A stretch of DNA of 5,736 nucleotides, taken from contig NZHJ01000013.1 in the NCBI GenBank assembly GCA_002691265.1, forward strand, positions 19,700 through 25,435. Direction: 5' to 3'. The notes beneath the pieces were generated by a model, which saw only the letters and a program-made list of their open reading frames with translations, was not told where the DNA came from and made no database searches. The position numbers and the translations under genes are program-made. This document shows, piece by piece, positions 1 to 5,736 of this stretch. Source of the DNA: Flavobacteriaceae bacterium (GTDB lineage: Bacteria > Bacteroidota > Bacteroidia > Flavobacteriales > Flavobacteriaceae). The stretch's first letter is position 1. Every line of letters starts with the position of its first letter.

Positions 1-287
1 ATAACAACAGCATTGCGATAACCAATTTTTTTATCTCCTAACCATCCACCTGCAAGAGGAGCTAAATAAGCAAACATGGCATATGTACCAAGTAATGACA
101 ACGCAGCAGATGAACTCCAACCCCAACCTGGATTATCACCAAGAATAGCACCCGTAAGGAATATTACAAGAATAGCTCTCATTCCATAATATGAGAATCT
201 TTCCCACATTTCAGTAAAAAATAACACAAATAGTGCAGAAGGATGACCTATTACAATTTTACTAAAAAATTTATCGGTATTACTCAT
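1..287 (-). CDS. POT/PTR2-family peptide transporter, second of a tandem pair (C-terminus cut off by window edge)
   Basis: This is the N-terminal 95 residues of a proton-coupled di/tripeptide symporter of the inner membrane, in the major facilitator superfamily. The start is the ATG at 287-285, which shares one base with the TAA stop of the upstream transporter gene (TAATG), so translation is probably coupled. TM1 carries the proton-coupling ExxER motif as E26-M-W-E29-R30, followed by FSYYGMRAIL. TM2 runs through LSLLGTYAMFAYLAPLAGGW (63-82). It leads into the MFS motif-A loop at GGWLGDKKIGYR (80-91). All of these align without gaps around TM1 to the complete neighbour, so the two are paralogues. 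The reading frame is open to the left edge and most of the protein (TM3 onward) lies outside the window. Peptide specificity cannot be read from this part; assignment to the family is secure. Confidence 0.93.
   Translation of the reverse strand, partial: MSNTDKFFSKIVIGHPSALFVLFFTEMWERFSYYGMRAILVIFLTGAILGDNPGWGWSSSAALSLLGTYAMFAYLAPLAGGWLGDKKIGYRNAVV
171..212. repeat. Paralogous direct repeat in TM1 coding region (mate at 1553-1594)
   Basis: The 42 bases here match 1553-1594 at 38 positions. Both copies encode the same peptide, EMWERFSYYGMRAIL in part, on the minus strand, so the four differences are synonymous. This is a trace of the gene duplication that made the tandem transporters, held by selection on the ExxER helix. 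It is not a separate mobile repeat. Confidence 0.75.
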
Positions 288-1669
288 TATTCAACATCAA
301 TTTCTTCAGCACCATGAGTAAGTCGTTTAAGTGGTTTTAAAATCAGTAATACTAATATTCCAAACAGAGTACAGAAAATAGCAATCCCTGTGAAAACTTG
401 AAATTCACCAGCACCCTCAGAGAGTTGTCCTACAAATCCAGCAACCTTATTTCCTAGACCTGTTGCTGCAAAATAAGCGCCCATCATAAAAGCAGCATAT
501 TTAACCGGTGCTAATTTTGTAATAAATGATAAAGCCACTGGTGAGGCGCATAACTCACCAATCGTGTGAAAAAGATATGCTAAGACTAACCATATCATAG
601 CAGATTTTTGAACGATTTCATCTCCCTCCATCACAACTTCAGTTGAAGCTTTTGTCATAAAGAAAAAACCAAAAGCCATAATGATTAATCCTACAGCCAT
701 TTTAAATAATGAAGAAGATTCTTTACCTTTTTTAGCCCATTGAGTCCAAAAATAAGCAACAGCAGTTGCAAAAATTATTATGAAGAATGCATTTATTGAT
801 TGGAAGATTGCAGCTGGCACTTCATTTCCTATAAATGGTAATGAAAATGAAAGCATTCTGTCGGTTTTTTGTTCTGTATATAAACTCATCAGTCCTCCTG
901 CTTGCTCAAAAGCACCCCAAAAAACAATTATAATCAAAAATGACAAAAACATGACTAGCATTCTGTCTTTTTCAACTTTGGTTAATGGTTTATTCATTAG
1001 CTCCTTATCAGGTGATTTATCACTTCCAATAAATTCACCAATACCTTCTAAATACTGAAGACCATAAAAATATACCAATTGACCAATTGCCATTCCAATT
1101 CCGGCTAAACCAAATCCATAATGCCATCCGTATTTAGCAGCAACAGCTCCCACTGTTAAAGCTCCAAGAAAGGCTCCTATATTTATACCCATATAAAAAA
1201 TATAAAAACCTGTATCACGTTTATTATCACCTTTTTGATATAAACCCCCAACCATGGTTGAGATATTAGGTTTTAAAAATCCAACACCAACTACGATAAG
1301 AATTAGTCCTGTAAAAAACGCCCATTCAGCATCAACAGCTAGGATACCATGACCAGCACACAACAATAATCCTCCGAGCATCACAGCCTTTTTTTGACCT
1401 ATAAACTTATCGGCAACCCATCCGCCAGGGATAGACATCAAATAAACACACATTGTATAAGTACCGTAAAAAGAAAGAGTTTCAGCATTGGTCCATCCAT
1501 ATCCAGATTGTGGATCTCCCATAATTACAGGTGCAGCTAAAAATAATGTCAAAATAGCTCTCATACCATAGTATGAAAATCTCTCCCACATTTCTACAAA
1601 GAATAGAATGTAAAGCCCTGCTGGATGTCCAAAAATTGTTTTTTCTTGTGTTATTGGGTTGGTTGTCAT
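287..1669 (-). CDS. POT/PTR2-family proton-coupled oligopeptide (di/tripeptide) transporter, short 12-helix form
   Basis: This is an inner-membrane MFS symporter of 460 residues, expected to import di- and tripeptides with protons. Family motifs visible in order are ExxER in TM1 (E26, E29, R30), the motif-A loop GGWVADKFIGQKK (82-94) and FLKPNIS in TM4 (131-137, K133). Next come the PTR2 signature FYIFYMGINIG (155-165), WGAFEQAGG in TM7 (251-259) and GELCASPVALS in TM10 (371-381). I count 12 hydrophobic segments, roughly at 16-50, 65-87, 95-112, 118-144, 154-177, 187-206, 235-265, 283-308, 321-341, 356-388, 392-416 and 423-444. Only about 30 polar residues join TM6 to TM7, so the HA/HB helix pair common in bacterial POTs (usually about 480-530 residues) seems absent. 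The ATG at 1669-1667 puts TM1 at the usual distance from the N-terminus. It is the first gene of a leftward pair with its paralogue. Confidence 0.95.
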   Translation of the reverse strand: MTTNPITQEKTIFGHPAGLYILFFVEMWERFSYYGMRAILTLFLAAPVIMGDPQSGYGWTNAETLSFYGTYTMCVYLMSIPGGWVADKFIGQKKAVMLGGLLLCAGHGILAVDAEWAFFTGLILIVVGVGFLKPNISTMVGGLYQKGDNKRDTGFYIFYMGINIGAFLGALTVGAVAAKYGWHYGFGLAGIGMAIGQLVYFYGLQYLEGIGEFIGSDKSPDKELMNKPLTKVEKDRMLVMFLSFLIIIVFWGAFEQAGGLMSLYTEQKTDRMLSFSLPFIGNEVPAAIFQSINAFFIIIFATAVAYFWTQWAKKGKESSSLFKMAVGLIIMAFGFFFMTKASTEVVMEGDEIVQKSAMIWLVLAYLFHTIGELCASPVALSFITKLAPVKYAAFMMGAYFAATGLGNKVAGFVGQLSEGAGEFQVFTGIAIFCTLFGILVLLILKPLKRLTHGAEEIDVE

Positions 1670-1723
1670 AATTTATTTTTTGAATTCACTAAAATATTAT
1701 ATTTTACCTAATTATGTTAATTT

Positions 1724-1751
1724 AATCATTAATAAATTATTGGTAATGATT
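1724..1751. promoter_or_regulatory. 8-bp inverted repeat in the divergent intergenic region (possible operator)
   Basis: Perfect arms AATCATTA (1724-1731) and TAATGATT (1744-1751) are separated by 12 bases, between the divergent transporter and reductase genes. The right half overlaps the region where the -33 element of the reductase promoter would lie, a position suited to a regulator. A second, overlapping 7-bp inverted repeat (1718-1724 with 1733-1739) shows how easily such symmetry arises in this AT-rich stretch, so the call is weak. Confidence 0.25.
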
Positions 1752-1774
1752 TTACTTCAAGTATCTTATCTTTG
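1740..1774 (+). promoter_or_regulatory. mvaA: Candidate Bacteroidota-type promoter for the HMG-CoA reductase-kinase operon
   Basis: TATCTTTG at 1767-1774 matches the Bacteroidota -7 consensus TAnnTTTG at every fixed position. A TTG at 1740-1742 could serve as the -33 element, but the 24-base gap is slightly longer than usual, so that half is weaker. Transcription would begin around 1779-1782. This gives a leader of only about 12-15 bases before the ATG at 1794. Confidence 0.5.
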
Positions 1775-1793
1775 ATTTATATTGTATAGAATA

Positions 1794-3101
1794 ATGTCTA
1801 AAGAAATCAAAGGTTTTTCTAAACTAACCAAAAAAGAAAAAATTGAATGGTTGTCAAAATCATGTTTTAAAGACGGTGATTCGGCAAAAAAAATACTAAC
1901 TCAATACTGGAATATTGATAGTAATCTTCAAAAATTACATGATGAGTTTTCTGAAAATACCATATCAAACTATTATTTACCTTTTGCAATAGCTCCTAAT
2001 TTTTTGATAAATAATAAAATTTATACTGTTCCTATGACTATTGAAGAGAGCTCTGTAGTTGCGGCAGCAAGTAAGTCTGCAAAATTTTGGATGAAAAATG
2101 GTGGATTCAAAGCTGAGGTTATTGATTCTGAAAAAATTGGCCAGGTACATTTTTTATTTAGTGGCGATAAAAAAATCCTTTTAGAATATTTTAATTTTGT
2201 AAAACCCTATCTGTTTGAAAGCACTAAAGAAATAACTAAAAAAATGGAATCAAGAGGTGGAGGTATAAACAGTATCGAATTAATCGATAAAACCAGTGAA
2301 TTAGACGGATATTATCAAATCTTTGCAACATTTAATACCGTTGATGCAATGGGCGCCAACTTTATAAATTCGTGCTTAGAGGAATTTGCTGAAACCTTTT
2401 ACAAATCTGTTTTAAAATTTAACCATCGTGAGTTAAAACAGAAAGATATCGAAATTATAATGAGTATTTTATCAAACTTTGTACCTAAATGCTTAGTCAA
2501 ATCATCTGTAAGTTGTAGGGTTACAGAACTTAATAAGCTCGAACCTGAAACAAAGAATTTTGCTGAAAAAATTGTAAGGGCAATTGAAATTGCAAATATC
2601 GATATTTACAGAGCAGTTACTCACAATAAAGGTATCATGAATGGTATTGATGCCGTAGCTATAGCAACCGGAAATGATTTTAGAGCAATCGAAGCTGGTG
2701 CGCATGCTTACGCCTCGGACGGAAAGTATAAAAGCTTGTCTAGAGCATATATTAATAATGATATCTTTTATTTTGAATTAAAATTGCCACTGGCAGTTGG
2801 AACTGTAGGTGGAGTTACTAATCTGCACCCATTAGTAAAGTTAGCTTTACAGATATTAGAGAACCCCAATTCAAAAGAATTAATGAATATTATAGCAAGT
2901 GTTGGGCTAGCACAAAATTTTGGTGCTCTTAGATCTTTAGTTACTTCAGGAATTCAAAAAGGTCATATGAAGATGCACTTGACAAATTTACTTAATAAAC
3001 ATAACGCATCTGAAAAAGAAAAAGAGAGTGCCTTAATATATTTTAAGGATAAACTTGTAACAAGCTCTAACGTAGAAAATTTTATAAAAAAAATTCGATA
3101 A
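1794..3101 (+). CDS. mvaA: Hydroxymethylglutaryl-CoA reductase, class II (mevalonate pathway)
   Basis: This cytosolic enzyme makes mevalonate from HMG-CoA by two NAD(P)H-dependent reductions (435 residues from the ATG). Residues that fit the class II (Pseudomonas mevalonii-type) active site are E85 in IEESSVVAAAS, K279 in HNKGIMNGID, D295 in IATGNDFRAIEAGAHA and H391 in GHMKMH near the C-terminus. DAMGAN (184-189) is the dinucleotide-binding motif, and GTVGGVTNLHP (336-346) is also characteristic. The usual EEPS reads EESS here. An in-frame TTG at 1782 would add four residues. I prefer the ATG at 1794, because the predicted transcript starts at about that TTG and the ATG gives the natural MSKEIKGFSKL start. 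Databases often label such proteins 'degradative', but a biosynthetic role is more likely here, since a GHMP kinase follows with no gap (TAA directly before ATG). Confidence 0.95.
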   Translation: MSKEIKGFSKLTKKEKIEWLSKSCFKDGDSAKKILTQYWNIDSNLQKLHDEFSENTISNYYLPFAIAPNFLINNKIYTVPMTIEESSVVAAASKSAKFWMKNGGFKAEVIDSEKIGQVHFLFSGDKKILLEYFNFVKPYLFESTKEITKKMESRGGGINSIELIDKTSELDGYYQIFATFNTVDAMGANFINSCLEEFAETFYKSVLKFNHRELKQKDIEIIMSILSNFVPKCLVKSSVSCRVTELNKLEPETKNFAEKIVRAIEIANIDIYRAVTHNKGIMNGIDAVAIATGNDFRAIEAGAHAYASDGKYKSLSRAYINNDIFYFELKLPLAVGTVGGVTNLHPLVKLALQILENPNSKELMNIIASVGLAQNFGALRSLVTSGIQKGHMKMHLTNLLNKHNASEKEKESALIYFKDKLVTSSNVENFIKKIR

Positions 3102-4010
3102 ATGTTATTTAAAAGTAATGGTAAAATTTTACTATGCTCAGAATATTTGGTTTTGGAGGGAGCTAAAGCAATTGCCTTGCCATCAAGATTAACCCAAGAC
3201 CTACAGGTTTCTAAGTGTCAAAATAAAATAATCGAATGGCAAAGCTTTGATGAAAACAATGATTTATGGTTTGAAGAAAAATTTTATTTCAGTGGTAGTG
3301 ATCTAAAATATGATAGTAAAAAAAATAGAACCTCTGAAAAAATACTTATTCTTTTTAAATATTTACTAAAAACAAAAGGCGTAAACGATATACTGGGAAA
3401 TAAATTTTTAACAAAACTTAACTTTAAAAGAGAGTGGGGTCTTGGCACATCATCAACATTTGTAAATAATCTTGCTAAATGGGCAAATACAGACCCCTAT
3501 AAGTTACTATTCTCTGCTTTCAATGGTAGTGGATATGACATTGCATGTTGTGATGTAAAGAATCCGATTTTATTTCAGAAAAAACAAAATTCAATTAGCA
3601 TTGAAAATATAATTTTTAACCCACCCTTTATTGAAAATTTATATTTAGTATACTTAGAAAAAAAACAAAATACCCAAACTTCGATAATAAATTATTTTAA
3701 TATAAAGTCAGACAGAAAACACTTAATTGAAAAGGTGAATTTTATTGCAGAAGAAATTATAAAGTGTAAAGATTTAAATCAATTTGAGGATCTAATCATG
3801 GAACATGAAAATATTATCGCAAGTGCAACCTCACAAGAACCCATACATCAATCAGTTTTTTCTGCCTACAGTCAAGGTAAAATAAAAAGTCTTGGTGCCT
3901 GGGGTGGTGATTTTATTCTAGTGACATCTAAAAACAATGACCTCAGTTTTTTTAAAAACAAAGGCTATAACACAATACTGAAGCTATCAGACTTGGTATA
4001 TATTAACTAG
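3102..4010 (+). CDS. GYDIA-family GHMP kinase, probable mevalonate-pathway kinase (phosphomevalonate kinase candidate)
   Basis: This is a 302-residue small-molecule kinase of the GHMP superfamily (galacto-, homoserine, mevalonate and phosphomevalonate kinases). Motif 1 is GKILLCSEYLVLEG (7-20), with Ser where most family members have Gly before EY. The ATP-binding loop (motif 2) is WGLGTSST (112-119). GSGYDIA (142-148) is the signature of this Bacteroidota family, and D146 sits where mevalonate and phosphomevalonate kinases have their catalytic Asp. The glycine-rich third motif is replaced by KSLGAWGGDFILVT (263-276). The protein has no signal peptide and should be cytosolic. It follows the HMG-CoA reductase with no intergenic base, which strongly suggests an isoprenoid role. 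From memory, the GSGYDIACC stretch resembles the GSMGDIAC of pneumococcal phosphomevalonate kinase, so I infer that step. Mevalonate kinase is the main alternative. Family membership is near certain; the substrate is not. Confidence 0.88.
   Translation: MLFKSNGKILLCSEYLVLEGAKAIALPSRLTQDLQVSKCQNKIIEWQSFDENNDLWFEEKFYFSGSDLKYDSKKNRTSEKILILFKYLLKTKGVNDILGNKFLTKLNFKREWGLGTSSTFVNNLAKWANTDPYKLLFSAFNGSGYDIACCDVKNPILFQKKQNSISIENIIFNPPFIENLYLVYLEKKQNTQTSIINYFNIKSDRKHLIEKVNFIAEEIIKCKDLNQFEDLIMEHENIIASATSQEPIHQSVFSAYSQGKIKSLGAWGGDFILVTSKNNDLSFFKNKGYNTILKLSDLVYIN
4007..4010. other. Convergent stop codons overlapping in one CTAG palindrome
   Basis: TAG at 4008-4010 ends the plus-strand kinase and TAG read on the minus strand from 4009-4007 ends the isomerase gene. 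The two coding regions therefore overlap by four bases, inside the 6-bp palindrome ACTAGT (4006-4011). There is no room for an intergenic terminator. Any terminator must lie within the opposing gene, and I see no clear GC-rich hairpin followed by a T tract nearby. Confidence 0.9.
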
Positions 4011-5736
4011 TAAAAAGTACTTCTAAAATCTTCAATTTCAGCTTTATCCTTCAAAGCATCATAAGTTTTACTTCTGACGTTACTTGACCTTGTAGAATTT
4101 ATCGAGTTAACCATATTTTGATAATTTTCGAGAGATGAAGCTTTTCTTCTGTCGGTTACATAGATATAAAAGACTCCACTGTTTCCAATTATGGCTGGTG
4201 AAGTAACATCTTTATTTATACCCATTGCATATCCAACAACTGATGGCTCATTTCCAACACCTGAAATTACTGGGTTATTAATATTTACCGATAAAGCAGT
4301 TTGCACATCTACATTATTTAGACTAGCTATTTCATCTAGGTTTGATGATTTAATGCTACTAATAATTTTTTCAGCTTTCTTTTGATTTTTGACCTTAGGT
4401 AATGCAGTTATAGATGATTTTTCATATGACATCATACCATTATCGTTAATTGCAGTCAACATAGCTATAACATACCCACCGTTTTGAAGATTAAATCTTT
4501 TTATATCGCCTATGTCAGTGTTTTCTTCATAAGCCCATCTAACAATGCTTCTTTGTTGACCTAACATTGGGATATTTTCATCTAACTCACCAATATTATT
4601 GACAGGATTAATCTTTATATCATTTTCTTTGGAATAGTCTCTGAAGTTATCTTCATTGACAGCAATCTCAAATTTAGAGGTAATATTGTAAATACTATCT
4701 CTGGTTCTCTCTGAAGGCTCAACCTTAATAGCTAAATTTCCAATTTTAACAGCCTTTTGTTTTTTGCCTTGAGATAAGATTTCAATTATATGAAAACCAA
4801 AGTCAGTTTCAACAACATCAACAGCCCCTACTCTTCTTTCAAAGGAAAAATCTCTAAACTCTGGTGCAAATCCGTCAATGTAGGCAAACTCAATAACTCC
4901 ATCATTTTCATTACTAACTTCATCAGATGATAAACTTAGTAAAGAGTTAAACTTACTTCTATTTCTGTTTAGAACTCTTAAAATACTATCAGCTGTTTTT
5001 TTAGCTTCCTCCTTAGATTTGGAAACTTCGGGTCCACTTCTAAAAGAACCCAAATAAGGGATTAGAATATGTCTAACTTTTGCAGAATCTGCAATAAATT
5101 TTGAATCAATCAACTTAGTAGCTTTTACAAAACCATTCTCATTATATGGTCCGTAAACCTCACCTTTCTTGAGATCATATATTTTATCAGCTATTGAATT
5201 AGAAAGTGATGATTTAAAAACAAATGAATCAAAGAATTTTATGGCTGAATTTAAATTTAAAAATTCTTCATTATTTTTTGTGTTTTTGAATCCACTATAA
5301 GTAATGTTTCTTTGAGAATCTAAATCAAACTCTTCTCTATCTTCCAAAAGTTCAATCACTGTTTGTCTTGATTCTAATTCGTCTAGTCCAGAAGGCTTTT
5401 CTTCAAACTGAACAAAAATCATATCTCTTGATGGATCTGATGAAAAATTATTTTTATTTTCATTAATGTAAGAGTTGACCTCAGATTTTGAAACTTTAAT
5501 ATCATTATCAGAGATGGTACTAAATGGGATTTTAACATACATAAAGTCTACAACATCATTTGAATTAAAATAGTCTTCTTCCCCCTCAAAAAGCGGTGTA
5601 TTTATACCCGCATCAATTAGTTTGTAATATATTTCTTCAATACCAAATGAACCGATATTTTCTTCAAAATTATTCCATGATTGATAATTTACCAAAGATC
5701 CTTGAAGCTCCATTGTCTCTGGTGAAATCTCTTTTA
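4007..5736 (-). CDS. ppiD: PpiD/SurA-like peptidyl-prolyl cis-trans isomerase (parvulin type), N-terminus cut off by window edge
   Basis: This is a periplasmic folding factor that isomerises Xaa-Pro bonds and probably assists secreted and outer-membrane proteins. The frame stays open to the right edge: seven codons (KEISPET) precede the first Met at 5713-5711. That Met is therefore internal, and about 130 residues with the expected N-terminal membrane anchor are missing (family length near 700). Counting from this Met, the SurA/PpiD chaperone part covers about 1-205, including FMYVKIPFSTISDNDIKVS (57-75) and GEVYGPY (184-190). A PpiC parvulin domain covers about 210-315: it opens with VRHILIPY (213-220), has SSDE (262-265) in the central loop and closes with TDFGFHIIEIL (303-313). 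A second, degenerate parvulin-like unit (about 385-440) lacks these ends. The C-terminus AEIEDFRSTFY looks complete. It is convergent with the kinase and unlikely to share its regulation. The symbol follows common Bacteroidota usage, not orthology to the E. coli protein. Confidence 0.9.
   Translation of the reverse strand, partial: KEISPETMELQGSLVNYQSWNNFEENIGSFGIEEIYYKLIDAGINTPLFEGEEDYFNSNDVVDFMYVKIPFSTISDNDIKVSKSEVNSYINENKNNFSSDPSRDMIFVQFEEKPSGLDELESRQTVIELLEDREEFDLDSQRNITYSGFKNTKNNEEFLNLNSAIKFFDSFVFKSSLSNSIADKIYDLKKGEVYGPYNENGFVKATKLIDSKFIADSAKVRHILIPYLGSFRSGPEVSKSKEEAKKTADSILRVLNRNRSKFNSLLSLSSDEVSNENDGVIEFAYIDGFAPEFRDFSFERRVGAVDVVETDFGFHIIEILSQGKKQKAVKIGNLAIKVEPSERTRDSIYNITSKFEIAVNEDNFRDYSKENDIKINPVNNIGELDENIPMLGQQRSIVRWAYEENTDIGDIKRFNLQNGGYVIAMLTAINDNGMMSYEKSSITALPKVKNQKKAEKIISSIKSSNLDEIASLNNVDVQTALSVNINNPVISGVGNEPSVVGYAMGINKDVTSPAIIGNSGVFYIYVTDRRKASSLENYQNMVNSINSTRSSNVRSKTYDALKDKAEIEDFRSTFY

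Noticed and set aside
780..1058. Open frame of 92 codons on the plus strand
   Set aside because: It lies wholly inside and opposite to the complete peptide transporter gene, has no recognisable domain, and reads as the antisense shadow of membrane-helix codons.
1670..1700. Promoter for the leftward transporter pair
   Set aside because: The minus strand of the intergenic region contains no full TAnnTTTG match. The nearest candidate, TATTTTAG, has a mismatch and no convincing -33 partner.
2502..2705. Open frame of 67 codons on the minus strand
   Set aside because: It is antisense to the conserved catalytic core of HMG-CoA reductase and shows no family features.
1794..4010. Signs of horizontal transfer of the mevalonate genes
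   Set aside because: Base composition and codon style look the same as the flanking genes, and there are no tRNA, integrase or repeat boundaries.
4191..4385. Open frame of 64 codons on the plus strand
   Set aside because: It is antisense to the C-terminal part of the peptidyl-prolyl isomerase gene; its hydrophobic look comes from the complementary codons.
5711..5713. ATG as the true start of the isomerase gene
   Set aside because: The frame remains open to the window edge, and the preceding codons (KEISPET) fit the family's usual sequence at this point. The membrane anchor expected at a real N-terminus is absent, so this Met is internal.

Overview
The window looks like ordinary chromosome from an AT-rich, compactly organised member of the Bacteroidota, most likely a marine flavobacterium. 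Four things point there. The GHMP kinase carries the GSGYDIA signature typical of that phylum. The peptidyl-prolyl isomerase has the long Bacteroidota PpiD/SurA-like architecture. A TAnnTTTG-type -7 element lies before the HMG-CoA reductase gene. Translation starts are A-rich and lack clear Shine-Dalgarno sequences. No mobile element, CRISPR array, tRNA or rRNA is visible. I infer the taxon from these features and cannot name a genus.

Left part (1-1669, minus strand): two tandem paralogous proton-coupled oligopeptide transporters of the POT/PTR2 family. The first (1669 to 287) is complete. The second starts inside the stop codon of the first (TAATG) and runs off the left edge. They should be co-transcribed and import di- and tripeptides. 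The complete one is short and appears to have 12 rather than 14 membrane helices.

Middle (1670-1793): a 124-base AT-rich divergent intergenic region. It holds a promoter candidate for the rightward genes and an 8-bp inverted repeat.

Right-centre (1794-4010, plus strand): a two-gene operon with no gap. It encodes a class II HMG-CoA reductase followed by a GYDIA-family GHMP kinase. The reductase makes mevalonate, the committed step of the mevalonate route to isoprenoids. The kinase probably acts in the same pathway, and its motif best resembles phosphomevalonate kinases.

Right end (4007-5736, minus strand): a parvulin-type, periplasmic PpiD/SurA-like folding factor. It converges on the kinase so tightly that both stop codons lie in one CTAG palindrome. 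Its N-terminal part, with the expected membrane anchor, lies beyond the right edge.

I see no evidence for a wholly new system. The most useful open question is the exact step catalysed by the GYDIA kinase.
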